From: Stomoxys calcitrans
Taxonomy: Eukaryota; Arthropoda; Insecta; Diptera; Muscidae
Length of the DNA: 64,000 bases
Direction of reading: 5' to 3'
Assembly: GCF_963082655.1 (NCBI RefSeq)
Contig: NC_081556.1
Coordinates: forward strand, 155,062,559 to 155,126,558
Part shown: positions 46,776-58,716 of the stretch, piece after piece
Layout: every line of letters starts with the position of its first letter
Position numbering within the stretch: the stretch's first letter is position 1
Notes under the pieces: model-generated
Database searches by the model: none
Told to the model about the DNA's origin: nothing
What the model saw: the letters and a program-made list of their open reading frames with translations, nothing else
Made by a program: the position numbers and the translations under genes

Positions 46776-47116
46776 TAAGATCAAGGATGAACCATTAGGG
46801 CCAGTACCAGGTTCGTGTTTTACAGTTGAAAACATATATTTTTCTCGATTACTTTTTTGAAATACTGCAAATAATGCAATGAATAACACAATACTCTTAC
46901 TAAAAATTTTCAATAAATAAAGATGAGGGAAGGTCCTACTGAATGGAATCTACAAGTTTTTTGGTCCAAAATCTATTGTCTAAAAAACTAATCGCGAGAA
47001 ATATTGATTTTCGTCGCGCAAAGCGAGGATTGTACCAACTTTAAGAATTTCTTGATATTACAACTTATTTGCTCCCTGCATTATCTTGATTTTCGCTTTG
47101 ATTATAAGTACCCCTA
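46776..47116. other. Gene-free stretch
   Basis: Nothing recognised. Confidence 0.4.
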
Positions 47117-47235
47117 AACCCTGTTTACACTGCTCTTTAAATGCGGTTTTAGTAACTCGATCATCTGTTGTCCCTTTATAAAATTAGCTGACGAAAGCCT
47201 TAAATTCGGATTTATTGAGCAGTGTAAACGGGGTT
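47117..47235. mobile_element. 119 bp foldback MITE (family G)
   Basis: The left end AACCCTGTTTACACTGCTC and the right end GAGCAGTGTAAACGGGGTT are inverted repeats with one mismatch in 19 bp. Weaker complementarity continues to about 34 bp (TTTAAATGCGG versus ATTCGGATTTATT). Flanks carry CTAA on the left and CTAA one base outside the right end, a possible short target duplication. Non-coding and single copy in this window. Confidence 0.82.
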
Positions 47236-48539
47236 CTAAATAAGTCCAGCATTTACTAATCCAATTGTTCTCAAAACGGCAACACTGCTCTGGTTGGTAA
47301 AATGTCGCCACTTTTTTGAGATGCTCATCAACTCTTAAAGCGACGACGACAACAAAGTGTATGTATGTAAGTATGTGATGTCTTGCTGTGTTTGTTTGGA
47401 CATTAAATTAGAGACAGTTAAGCGAAGCTGCAACAACAATAACAACCACATAAAAAAAAACTTGGCTAAAATAAAGATGATTGCTGATTTTTTTTTCTAT
47501 TTTGATTTTGACTTTTTATTTTCAGATTTGATGGAATAGCTGAAAAAGAAGAGGACAAATATCGAAACGTCAAGCAAACGCCAAGTCAAACTGCCAAAAG
47601 CCGCTATCCATCGATCGATCTCATTCGATTGATTGTTCATGCATTCGTTGTCTACGCTGCTGCTGTTGCTGCTACGCCATGAAGAGTAGTCTTCGACAAA
47701 CAAAACATTGCCGTCGATCGTCGCGTAACGATCGATGATTAACAATTTGTTTGTTTGTCTGTTTGTTAATTATGTAGTTTTCCTTGAGCTATTTTGAGTT
47801 TATAATGCAAAAAGATCACAGATAAAATTAATAAATTCGAAAAAAGATGATTAATTTCCAAACTTTTTTCTGTTAATTTTTCTAAAGTCTCAAACATGTG
47901 GCAACTTATGTTTTAGTTAAGAGATAGAATAATTGTGAGAAAGAACATTCGACCATTGAAAGAGATCAATCAAATCAAAGCCAATGTTATTCCTTTTTCT
48001 TTTGTTTGCTTATTTTACCTGAGTTGACTATTGTCAGCTGAAAGGGTATTTGAGATTTTCTTATGGGTTTTGCAAGACATAATGTATTTTACATTTGACT
48101 TATTGGGTCTTTTCTTAAGGCTATGCCTGACAGTTTGGACTTATTACTTTGACACTTCATAGTTCAGTTGAGAGAACTATTAAGTGTTTGCATCGTCAAT
48201 GTGCTTCGTGGTTGAAAGACGTGACATACATTTGTTATAAATATGTATTTTTTAAACAAAATTAAATAATCACAGACCTTATAAGGCAATTTGATTTTAT
48301 TTTCACTTTTTTTAGTAAATTATATCAACAATGTATTTACAATATTTTTCTTTAAAATATAATTTTTTTCAAATTTTTCCTAGAGAAATTTTGTCGGAAA
48401 AAAATTTCTGTAACAATTGATTTTATCAAAAATTTTTTCTCTAATTAAATTTTCTTTAAATTAAAAAATTTCATAAAAATTTTTATAGAAAAAAATGTCA
48501 ACATTTAGAAAATTTTGTGACAATTATAAAAATAACAAA
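47236..48539. other. Gene-free stretch ending in an AT-rich degenerate tract
   Basis: No gene supported. 48360-48530 is the ~28 bp AAATTTT-type degenerate tract seen elsewhere. Near 47523 a T-rich run ends in TTTTCAG, but no open frame or donor makes an exon. Confidence 0.45.
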
Positions 48540-49880
48540 AACAAAACAAGTAAAAAGTCGTTAAGTTCGGCCGGACCAAACTTTGGATTCCCACCACTTC
48601 GGGTATATATGCAAACGACCTTTCGGTGAAAAATGCATACCATATGCCCCATAGCAACTATATCGAAATAGGTTCCGATTGGGACCAAATACTTATAAGT
48701 ACAAATCATTGTTCAATTGTGTATAACAAAAGTCTAACATAAGTCACTGTGTTAAATTTCAGTGAAATCGGATTATTAATGCGCCTTTTATGGGGCAAAA
48801 ACTTTAAATCGAGACATCGGTCTTTATGGCAGTTATATCCAAATCTGAACCGATTTGGGCCAAGTTTCAGAAAAATGGCGAAGAGCCTAACCCAACTTAC
48901 TGTCCCAAATTTCGGCGAAAACGGACAATTAATGCGCCTTTTAGGGCCCAAAACCTAAAATCAAGAGATCGGTCTATGAGGCATCTATATCCAAATCTGG
49001 ATCGATTTGAGCCAAATTGCAGAAATATGTCGAGGGGCTTAACTTAATTCACTGTCCCAAATTTCAGCGACATCGGACAATAAATGCGCCTTTTATGGGC
49101 CCAAAACCTTAAATCGAGAGATCGGTCTATATGGCAGCTATATCGAAATCTGGACCGATCTAGACCAAATTGAAGATGGATGTCGAAGAGACCAACACAA
49201 CTTACTGTCCCAAATTTTGGCAAAATCGGACAATAAATGCGACTTTTATGGGCGCAAAACCATAAATCGGTTGATCGGTCTATATGGCAGCTATATCCAA
49301 ATCTAGACCGATCTAGGCCAAATTGAAGAAAGATGTCGAAGGACCTAATACAACCCACTGTCCCAAATTTCAGCACAATCGCATAATAAATGTGGCTTTT
49401 ATGGGCCTAAGACCCTAAATCGGCGGATCGGTCTATATGACAGCTATATCCAAATCTGGACCGATCTAGGCCAAATTGAAGAAATATATTAAAGGGTCTA
49501 ACACAACTCACTGTCCCAAATTTCAGCAAAATCGGATAATAAATGTGGCTTTTGTGGGCCTAAGACTCTAAATCGGCGGATCGGTCTATATGGGGCTATA
49601 TCAAGATATATTTCGATACAGCCCATCTTCGAACTTAGCCTACAAATGGACAAAAAAAGAATCTGTGCACAGTTTCAGCTCAATGTCACCATTTTTAAAG
49701 TCTGTAGCGTGATTTCAACAGACAGACGGACAGACTGAGGGACATGGTTAGATCGTCTTAGATTTTTACGACGATCAAGAATATATATACTTTATAGGGT
49801 CGGAAATGGATATTTAGATGTGTTGCAAAAGGAATGACAAAATGAATATGCCCCCATCCTTCGGTGGTGGGTATAATTTA
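48540..49880 (+). repeat. Family A, CACCACC subfamily, complete copy
   Basis: Outer end: ACAAGTAAAAAGTCGTTAAG, TTCGGCCGGACCAAAC, GGATTCCCACCACTTCGG. Five or six monomers of about 150-170 bp follow, each with GATCGGTCTATATGGCAGC, ATATCCAAATCTGGACCG, CACTGTCCCAAATTTCAGC and AATGCGCCTTTTATGGGC; monomer starts are near 48810, 48966, 49120, 49274, 49427 and 49580. The 3' end has GACAGACGGACAGACTGAGG, AAGAATATATATACTTTATA, and finally CCATCCTTCGGTGGTGGG. Monomers within this copy resemble each other more than those of other copies, suggesting local amplification. The 69-110 codon frames are repeat-derived. Confidence 0.92.
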
Positions 49881-50059
49881 CTGAAAATTTCAAAAATTTT
49901 TTTAATTGGATCAATGAAAATGTTAATGAAAATATTTTCAATATTTTTTTTAAATTGAATATGCTATGCAATAAGCATATATTCAGAAAAAAAAAATCCG
50001 TTAAAAAGTAGAATTTTCATACCATGAATTGTAACCAGAGAATGAGAAACTGGCTCTAA

Positions 50060-50560
50060 AACGATCAAGCTACGATGATAAGTCTGTCCGCCCTTCAGTC
50101 TGTTGAAATCGCGCTACAGAAGATAATGAGCTGAAGCCGTGCACAGACTATTTTTATGTTCATAGTCAGGTTAATTTCGAAGATGGGCAATATCGGACTA
50201 TATCTTGATATAGCCGCCAAAGCCCGTAAAATCCACATTTACTACTCAATATTTGGCACAGAGTGCCCAATATGGTCTAGAGCGGGCTATATTTGGATAT
50301 TGTTGCCATATATACCGATTAAAGATATTGGGGCCATAAAATGCTAATTTGTTACCGAATTTCGCTGAAATTTGGCACAAAGACATTCGTAGCTAATATG
50401 GTTCAGATCGGTTTATGATTGCATATAACTGCCATATTTACCTATCTCCGATTTTAAGTAATTTTATCCGTAATTTGACGAAATGTGGTTAATATATAGC
50501 CGAGGTGGTGGGTATCTCAAAGCCGGCCTGACCGAACTTAATGCCTTTTTACTTGTTTGA
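50060..50560 (-). repeat. Family A, CACCACC subfamily, partial copy
   Basis: The outer end on the right is GCCGAGGTGGTGGGTATCTC, AAAGCCGGCCTGACCGAAC, TTTTTACTTGTTT. The body has CATATATACCGATTAAAGAT and CAGATCGGTTTATGATTGC; the inner side has GTCTGTCCGCCCTTCAGTC. The next copy in the same orientation begins only about 25 bp to the right. Confidence 0.85.
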
Positions 50561-50584
50561 CCTGATACAGTTCCCATATAAATT

Positions 50585-51305
50585 GTTTTTATACCCTCCA
50601 CGATAGGATGGGGGTATACTAATTTCATCATTCTGTTTGTAACACCTCGAAATATGCGCTTCACACCCCATAAAGTATATATATTCTTGATCGTCATGTC
50701 ATTTTTAATCGATCTAGCCATGTCCGTCAGTCTGTCTGTCGAAAGCACTCTAACTTTCGCAAGAGTAAAACTAGCTGCTTGAAATTTCGCACAAATACTT
50801 TTTATTAGTGTAGGTCGGTTGGGAATGTAAATGGGCCAAATCAGTCCATATTTTGATATAGCTGCCATATAAACCGATCTGGGATCTTGACTTCTTGAGC
50901 CTCTAGCGGACGCAATTCTCATCCGATTTGGCAGAAATATTGTACAACGGTTTCTCTCATGACCTTCAACATACGTGTCTAATATGGTCTGAATCGATCA
51001 ATAGCTTGATACATCTGCCATATAAACCTATCTCCCGATTTAGCTTCTTGAGCCCCTACAAGGCGCAATTCTTATCTGAATGAACTGAAATATTACACAA
51101 TGACTTCTACCATGTTCAGCATTCATTTATGGTCCGAATCGGACTATAACTTGATATAGCTCCATTAGCATAACAGTTCTTATTCAATATTTTTTGTTTG
51201 TCTAAAAAGAGATACCGCCCATAGAACTCGACAAATGCGATCCATGGTGGAGGGTATATAAGATTCGGCCCGGCCGAACTAAGCACGCTCTTACTTGTTT
51301 TTTTT
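50585..51305 (-). repeat. Family A, CTCCACC subfamily, nearly complete copy
   Basis: Left end: TTTATACCCTCCACGATAGG, ATGGGGGTATACTAATTTC; then CATAAAGTATATATATTC, CTAGCCATGTCCGTCAGTC. Monomers: AGCTGCCATATAAACCGATC near 50860 and a CTGCCATATAAACCTATC variant near 51014. Right end: TCCATGGTGGAGGGTATATA, GATTCGGCCCGGCCGAAC, CACGCTCTTACTTGTTTT. The segment 50989-51068 matches 10248-10327 closely. Confidence 0.92.
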
Positions 51306-51462
51306 ATTTTTCTTAACCATTCTGATGGAAGTCGGTCAATAACCCGATACAGGTTCCATAAAAACCAATCACATGATTCGACTTCAACTATCCCTTATAG
51401 TCTTAATTCGAATTTGATTTGGATGAGATTTCGGTATTATGTGTTTCGACATGATATCGATA

Positions 51463-51785
51463 TGCAAATTGGTCTATGAACATTCCATTAAGGAACAGAG
51501 GCAAACTTCTCCCATATCATTGAGTTCTGTCTAATTCAATTTCAAGCTCAATGATAGGGGTTTCCTTTTTATAGATGAGACCGTACGGCGTTCCGCAGTG
51601 CAACACCTCTTTATGGAGAAGTTTTTGCATGGCTGACATACCAAATAGCACCTCTTAAATACCGCCAGCATTAGGAGAGGATAACCACCCCTGAAAATTT
51701 TGTTCTAAGTTTCTCTCCTTGATTCAATCCCAAGAGTTTAGCATCATAGGCGGACATGCTAAACTCTGCGCTACGGTGGCCTCTA
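51463..51785 (-). mobile_element. tRNA-derived SINE, nearly full length
   Basis: Reverse orientation, ~320 bp. Read on its own strand: the head GGCCACCGTAGCGCAGAG (A box TAGCGCAGAG), a degraded B box (GGGATTGAATC), GGTTATCCTCTCCTAATGC, the body with ATCATTGAGCTTGAAATTG, and the tail TTCCTTAATGGAATGTTC, ATAGACCAATTTGC. It is the most complete copy in the window and lies head-to-head with the plus-strand copy at 51945. Confidence 0.9.
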
Positions 51786-51944
51786 TTTATCCAAAGTCGG
51801 GTTTTCGTAGAAATTAGGCAGACATTTTATACTCATTGAACATTTCTTCAAAATGAAATTTTTGTCAAAAATGTTAATTTTATAGCCAATTAAAAAAACA
51901 ATTGTTTTAAATTTATATATTGCGCTGCAACTTAATTAAAAAAA

Positions 51945-52115
51945 GGAGACCACCATAGCGCAGAGGTTGCATGTCCGCCTATGACGCTGAACGTTTGGGT
52001 TCGAATCCTGGAGAGGCCCCTTATCATTGAGCTTAAACATGAATCGGTCTGCACTCATTGATATTTGAGAAGTTAGCCCCTGCTCCTTAGTGGAATGTTC
52101 ATGGGCAAAATTTGC
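51945..52115 (+). mobile_element. tRNA-derived SINE with intact A and B boxes, internally deleted
   Basis: The head CCACCATAGCGCAGAGG contains an A box (TAGCGCAGAGG, 51956-51966) and a perfect B box (GGTTCGAATCC, 51998-52008), a plausible Pol III internal promoter. The sequence GCATGTCCGCCTATGACGC between them is shared with the other heads. After GGAGAGGCC the copy skips about 150 bp of body and resumes at CCTTATCATTGAGCTTAAAC, ending in TTAGTGGAATGTTCATGGGC. The tRNA similarity is seen in the boxes; the parental tRNA was not identified. Confidence 0.9.
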
Positions 52116-53704
52116 ATTTTTAGTTTAAAAAAACATAAAGTTATGAATTACACAAAAAAATTTTATTATCCTAAGAATAAAGCTTTTGTTAAATCAAAAA
52201 ATTTGTCACTATTTTATTTAAATGTGAGCTTTGTTTTGTTTAATGTTTTTAAAATACAATATAAGAGTTTTTTGAAAATAAAGGCGTCTTTCCAGAACAT
52301 GTTTGGCGTCATCGTTGAGCAGGGCATATGACAATCGTCTCGTTCCTTTTTTAATCAATTTTAGATAGATGCTGACTTTGTGTTGGATATGACCAAGCAC
52401 CTGGGTCAAGAGTTTTTTGTTTTACACACTAAGCAAAATTACCAAAATAACCAATCAACAAGCTGAAATAAGTGTCCAACAGGCAGACAGACGGAAAGAC
52501 AATCTCAGATGAAGAAAAGAAAAAAAAAAACCAGCAAAGAATAAATTCCACAAACTCATGTATCCCTCTATTATATTTCATGTTTAACACTTGTTAAGCC
52601 AGAACAATGCCCTTAACAATAATCTTTTGTTAGGCAATGGTTAAGGTTTCGATTATAGGTATCTGGAAACTGTTTTCCATGGTCAGCTTTGCTTAATATT
52701 GCTGTTGTAGTTGTTGCTGGTGTTAAGTGTTGTTGTATTGTTCACTACTTCACCCTCATCGTCATCATCAAGCACCTTTTGTTTAAGAAAACCATCGAAA
52801 ATTAAAAGGTTGATCGGCCCCCTTTTTTCTTGGTGTAAACTATAAGAAGAAGAAAGAAACATTAAACGTCTCGGTATTAAAAAAAAGAAAGGCGTCATCC
52901 TAACTTTGTGACCAACATCAACTCTTGAAAACATCAAGAGCCAGCCAAACCGTTCATGGCTTTTCCCTGTTGCCCAGCTCTTGGCCTGTGCGTTATGTCC
53001 CCACCTCTACTGTCAAAGAAAATTTTAAGTGTTAACATTTTTGTTCGTTTGTTTGAAAAATGATTTTCAAAATCGTTTTATTTGATGTTTATCAAATTTA
53101 AAAATGATTTCTGTATATAAAATGGAAAGAACCACATAGAGAGCATATTGCTGGCTTTACATAAAAATCGTTTCGCCTAATTATAAGTTGTGGGCTCTTA
53201 AACTTCTTTTTCGGGGGGTTTTAATAATCCAAACAGGTTTATTATGCGGTCAAAAACTTAAATCTACACCGCCATCGATGATTTGTTATGAGCCTGCAGC
53301 AAATATTCAAATCATTTATTATGACCTGGCTTTAGCTGAAACTTTCCGCAGCCTTAGCGCCTTCAGGCCCAATGGCGTCGTCCATAGACGTTTTGCAAGA
53401 AAACTTCCTCCCTTTTTAAGGATTATCAGTGGGATTTTTTCTGTGGAAAAATTATTTTGGCCTTCCTTTCGACTGACCACTTAAGAATGTTTACTCGGGT
53501 TGTAGGAAAAATTACCTCATGACCATAATTCCTTGTGTGGCAAACAATCGGTTAGTGATGCTGCCGAGGCTATGACTTTTTAGTATTTGCCGTTGTTGCC
53601 TTTGTGTAGCGACAACAATTATCGTTTAACAAACATGAAAATATTTCGCACAAAACTTAAGAAGACATACAGCATTGATGTTGGTGATGGCTATGCCGAT
53701 TTGT
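52116..53704. other. Gene-free stretch
   Basis: No gene or repeat recognised; the 98-codon plus-strand frame at 53188-53484 has no domain. Confidence 0.45.
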
Positions 53705-54765
53705 TTTTTTTTTATACCCACCACCGTAGGATAGGGGATATATTCATTTAGTCATTCCGTTTGCAACACATCGAAATATCAATTTCCGACCATAAAAAGT
53801 ATATATATTTCGGATCGTCGTAAAATTCTAAGACGATTCTAAGACGATGTCCGTGTGTCTGTCCTTCCGTCTGTTGTAATCAACCTAGAGCCTGCAAAAA
53901 TTTATATATTGAGCTGAAATTTTGCACGGATACGTCTTTTTGATGCCGACCATATTTGGATATAGCTGCTATGTATACCGATCTTCCGATAAAGGAGCCA
54001 ATGCACATAAATGCTTTATTTTTTATCCGATTTCACTGAAATTTGAAAAAGTGAGTAGTTTAAGGCTTTCCGACATCTGATCTAAATTTGGTTCTGATCG
54101 GACTTTATTTAGATATAGCTGCTTTATAGACCGATCTTTCGATAAAGGGTCTGAAGCCCATAAAAGCTTTAATTATTACCCGATTTCGCTGAAATTTAAA
54201 ACAGTGGATTATTTTAAGCCTCCCGACATTTGACCTTAATATGGTTCAGATTGGACTATATTTAGATATAGCTGCCATATAGACCGATCTTCCGATAAAG
54301 GGTCTGAAGACCATAAAACCTTTATTTTTTATCCGATTTCGCTGAAATTCGGAACAGTGCGCAGTTTTAAGCCTCCAAACATTGGATCAAAATATGGTTT
54401 AGATCGGACTTTATTTAGATATAGCTGCCATGTAGACCGATCTGCCGATAAGTGGATTGAAGGCCATAAAAGCTTTATTTATTACACGATTTCACTGAAA
54501 TTTGAAGCAGTGAGTTTTTCTGAACCTCCCGATATCCGACCTTAATATGGATATATTTGCCAAAAAGACCAATATTTTGTTCTTCAAAATTGAATAGTGT
54601 CATATATATTAGACCACTTAATGTCCGTGCCGAATTTGGATGCTTAAGTTATCCAATTTTCACCGGATTGTGACGAAAGGGGGTTTACATATATACCCGA
54701 GGTGGTGGGTATCCAAAGTTCGGTCCGGCTGAACTTAATGCCTTTTTACTTGTTTTTCTTAGTTT
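53705..54765 (-). repeat. Family A, CACCACC subfamily, complete copy
   Basis: Left end TTTATACCCACCACCGTAGG, CATTTAGTCATTCCG; then AAAAGTATATATATTTCGG and GATGTCCGTGTGTCTGTCC. Monomers recur every 150-180 bp: TAGCTGCTATGTATACCGAT near 53965, TAGCTGCTTTATAGACCGAT near 54116, TAGCTGCCATATAGACCGAT near 54268, TAGCTGCCATGTAGACCGAT near 54422. GATAAAGGGTCTGAAG and CGATTTCGCTGAAATT recur with them. Right end CGAGGTGGTGGGTATCC, AAAGTTCGGTCCGGCTGAAC, TTTTTACTTGTTTTT. Confidence 0.92.
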
Positions 54766-55261
54766 TTGATTTTTTTCTTCAGCCTTCCCGACTTGCTGGC
54801 ATTTTTCGTCAGGAACAAAAGAACACGAAAAACATGGACTTAAACCACGGCCGACTGGACGGACAGACAGTAGATAAGGCAGCGACAGAGGACCCAATAG
54901 CGATGTTTAACATGAATTTCATGTATGTCACTCAGTATTCACACCATACACTGAGAAATTTTTTCTAAAGACAAAATTTTAATGAAATTTTCTGTATGGA
55001 CAAAATTTCAATAAAATTTCTGCCCTAAGAGCGTTTTATTTTTAATTTTTTATGTAAATTGAGGTTCTATTGCAGGTTTTTAAATTCTATCAAGATAATC
55101 AAAATTTTAAAAAAAATTCCGTAAGAGAAAATTTCAACGATAATTTATCCAAATGCAAAATTTCAATAAAAATTTATCTAAAGATAAAAAAGATATCTAA
55201 AGTTAAAGATAAAAAAATGTCTGCTACGATAGGAAATATGCGGTTCTGCATTGAAACATTT
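54766..55261. other. Gene-free stretch with degenerate AT-rich tandem tract
   Basis: 54950-55220 contains degenerate ~28 bp repeats of the TCTAAAGACAAAATTTTAAT / GAAATTTTCTGTATGG type. No gene. Confidence 0.5.
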
Positions 55262-55410
55262 TATTTTATTTTTTTTATACTATTTGGTTATTATACCCTA
55301 CACGACTACTGTGGTACAGGGTGTTATAAGTTTGTGCATTTGTTTGCCACGCTAGAAGGTATAAAAGTTTCGGCCCGGCCAATCTGAGCACGCTTTAAAT
55401 TGTTTTTCTT
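55262..55410 (-). repeat. Family A end-only (solo) copy
   Basis: TTATACCCTACACGACTACT and GTGGTACAGGGTGTTATAAG form an inverted pair only a few bases apart. They are followed by AAAAGTTTCGGCCCGGCC, AATCTGAGCACGC, TTTAAATTGTTTTT, the outer end. All monomers are missing. It belongs to the CTACACC-type ends seen at 44880. Confidence 0.7.
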
Positions 55411-57890
55411 CATTGTAAAGACCAATCAATGCATTTTTTCTAAGTTAAGTTGAACTTTTCTAAGTTAAGTTCAATAAAAAATTCCTTAAAGAAAAAATTC
55501 TAATGGAATTTTCTTTAAACTCCAAATTTCAACTAAATTTTCTCTGAACTGAATGTTCAATAAAATGTTCTCTAAAGACAAAATTTCGATGAAAGACAAA
55601 ATCTCAATCAAAAACAAAACTACAATTAAATTTTCTCCAAAGACAAAAATTTTTGTCAAATTTCGTTGATAGGGAAGTTTTCAATAAAAATTTATGAACA
55701 TTTTTTTCTAAAAAAAATTTTAATGAAATTTTTTCTTAATAAAGTTTTATAATTGAAACTTTCTCTATAGACAAAATTATCAAAATTTCAAGTTAAATGT
55801 TTCTAATCACACATTACTAAATATTAATTATTTCCTTCACCAACCTTTTCTATACATAATTCTCTCAGTGCACTACAAATATGCCACAGATAAAACTTGC
55901 TGAAACTTATGTTTCTGGCTTTCAACATTCTGTGAACTTGGCCGAGTAAGAAGGCTTATATATTGAGAGGGAATAAACCTTCGACTTAATCTTGGTGTAA
56001 AAAGAAACCGAAGACGACAACCACAGCATGAGGCCTATAAACCAGGCATCTCTTCCAAGACAGCATAGCCCATAGCCATAGCCAGACAGACAGCCACACA
56101 CAAATCGCATACAGCTCAGCTACAGTAACTAAGTACGAATTAAAAGTTGAGAGCAACATCATTGGCAACATTGCCAATGCAACAGCATTCCAGCGGTAAA
56201 TCAAGAAGCTTACTAAGGATTCCTTTACACAACCGCAGCAACATACCCTAGAAGAAGAGAAACGCTTTTTTCTTTCTTTCCTTAGCCAGCCAGCCACCAG
56301 AGAGATGCCAAGCTTGCGATAAGGCAAAGCCCAACTTTTGTGCTGGCTGGACAACGACTAACATTTCAACGTTTATGGTATTCCTAAAGGGCCTGGGATG
56401 TCTTGTTAAATGATGACCACCGCACCGCCGAAATCGACCAAAAACAAAAAAAAAAAAACATCAGCAAAAATCCCAAGTCGTGCTTGGTGGGACCAAGCGA
56501 ATGCGAAACAATTGTTTAAGCGGCTAAAACATGAGATCGTACAAAAACATCAAGAAAATCGTGCTAATTTGTTAGTGTGACTGAAGAGTTTTTGTTGTTG
56601 CTTGGGGATTTGTAGCTGCTGCTGCTGATGCTTTCTTACTTTAAGCCAAAATGTAATTAATGATGATGATCGAAAGTCTTCAGAGGCAAGGCTGCTGCTA
56701 CTCACAAAAAAGGATTCAAATATTTTATCACAAAAAAAAGAACATCACGACAAAAGCCACCATAAACCGCGGCGGGATATTTTTATATGAAAAATAAAAA
56801 TTCCAACTAACAACCTTGAAGCATCTTGGCGGTAATCACGACTTGCCAAAGTCTTAGGAAAAAAATCCAGAAACTTATTATAAATAGCTGGACTCTCTGA
56901 TGAAACTTTCAGAAAAAAATAGAGGCCCTCACAAGACTTATGATGAAGAAACAGCCAGAGGGTACCAATGGGTTGCAACAGGGGCCTTGGCTTATGGTTA
57001 TAAGGAGCAGTTAATGATCAATGGCGCTATTCGAAGAAGAAAACAAAATGAACTTAAATCTTGGGCTCAATTTATGTACTTCAAAGATTGAGGATTAAAT
57101 TCACAATTTACCCTGCCATTAAAACAGCAGCAAGCAAAATCAGCTTCTTATGCCAAACAAGGCTGGATGGCTAAGTGACTGGCTATCTGGCTATATGTCT
57201 ATTTGTCTGTCTTTCTGTCACAGCCAGCCAGCCAACAACATTAAATAGGGGATAGAGAGAGAATTGAACCAAAACGTCCGTCAAACCTCCATCACTTTGA
57301 TGGCCAAACATCAATAACTGTCCCTACATAAGGACAGTGCAGCCATAAAAACCAGAAGAACAACAACAACTTTATCATACTTTTACACCATTGCCCCTTG
57401 GCCCAATACACATGCACGCCTGATCTCATACACATGCAAACAAAACTACAGACTTTTTGACTCTCTTATAGAACCCGACCACGTTTATCGTGCTGCAATC
57501 TTTATGTAAACCATCTATAAAACAACAACAACAACACCAACAGCATCTCCAGCATCTTTATGCCACGAGCACACACCATGTAAGCACTTAAGTGGTAAAT
57601 GAAGAAGAAGCGAAGATGAAGAAGAAGCAGCACACTAACAACAAACCGAAAAGTAGTAAAAATGACGACAACGAAGTCCAACGACATATCCAACATATCG
57701 ACAGAGACGATCACTGCATGACGACGATGATGACGACGAAGATGATGATGACGATATTTAAGATGACGACGACCCCAAAGACGATGCACGATCATAATGA
57801 CAATGTTGCGCCAACACCATTCTCCGATACATACTCGTACATGAAAGTACAGTGTGGGGTCTTTGCATATAAATAAATTAATAAAAATTA
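55411..57890. other. Gene-free stretch with AT-rich and GAC/GAT tracts
   Basis: 55480-55790 is the degenerate CTAAAGACAAAATTTC-type tandem tract. 57600-57790 is rich in GAAGAA, GACGAC and GATGATG repeats and yields a Met/Thr/Asp-rich 94-codon frame that is simple sequence, not a supported protein. The antisense 157-codon frame there (57975-57502) is for the same reason not called. Confidence 0.5.
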
Positions 57891-58690
57891 CTCTAAAGAA
57901 AAAAATTTCCCTCTGAGGAAAAAAAATTATTCTACATAGAAAAAATGTCAATGAAGTTACTTGAAGAAAAAACATTCATGACATTTTTTGAGGAGAAAAT
58001 TGGCTTGTCGAATGTCGGGAATTTTTTATATCGAAACAAATAAACAAAAAATGTTCTTAAAATTCTTAGCAGCGAGATTTCTGGAAACCACTTAAGTGTC
58101 TCCGTGCATTTATTTGATGGTTTCTATATAAAAAAATATTTATAGCGATGTCCTAATATTTTATGCCATGGTCGTAAAATATTAAGAAAATGATTTTTTT
58201 TTTCTATGAAAAGGTGGTACAAAAAACATTTTTTTTTAACTTTTCTTCAAAAATTGAAAATTTTAATTAGCTTTTTAAAAAAATTTGTTTCTAAATTTTA
58301 AAAAATTACTACCGGACATCATCATCAAAACCGGACAAGGGAATCGAGGGTCAGGCGTTAATCGGTTCATAAAGTAAATTTTTCGAAGACAACATTTCAA
58401 AGAAATCTTCCTTAAGAGAAAAATTTTAATGCGATTTGCTCTAAAGGCAAAATCGGATGAAAATTTTTGTGAAGAAAATTTCAATGAAATTTGGTTTGGC
58501 CTTGAGACAAAATTTTAAATTAATTTTCTCGAGTTTTTGAAAAATTTTCTTCTTTAGACAAAATTACAATAACAATTTCTCAATGAAATATTTTAAACAC
58601 AATTTTAATGAATTTTAGTTCTAAAATTTTTTATAAGTAATTTCTATTTTTTACACTTAATGGTTAATTTATTTTAATTTAATTAATTTT
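57891..58690. repeat. Degenerate AT-rich tandem tract
   Basis: AAGAGAAAAATTTTAATGCG, TCTAAAGGCAAAATCGGATG, GAAGAAAATTTCAATGAAAT and GAGACAAAATTTTAAATTAA are successive diverged units of about 28-60 bp. The type is the same as at 41735, 54950 and 55480. Confidence 0.6.
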
Positions 58691-58716
58691 TTATTTATTA
58701 TCTTTCCAGGTAAGAA
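58691..58716 (+). promoter_or_regulatory. Candidate recursive splice site 3
   Basis: TTATTTATTATCTTTCCAG ends at 58709 and is followed immediately by GTAAGAACATG. The acceptor (TCTTTCCAG) and donor (GTAAGA) are both good and there is no exon between. TTAAT-type branch-point candidates lie 20-40 bases upstream (AATTTAATTAATTTTTT). It is on the plus strand, like the sites at 21737 and 34035, and 24.7 kb beyond the second. Confidence 0.55.

Noticed and set aside
51945..52020. A genuine tRNA gene, because of the A box and perfect B box
   Set aside because: There is no cloverleaf-length product with paired acceptor stem, and the same head occurs in other copies joined to a common body, so it is a tRNA-derived SINE.
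57592..57876. Asp/Met/Thr-rich 94-residue protein
   Set aside because: Produced by GACGAT/GATGATG simple repeats; no domain and equally open on the other strand.
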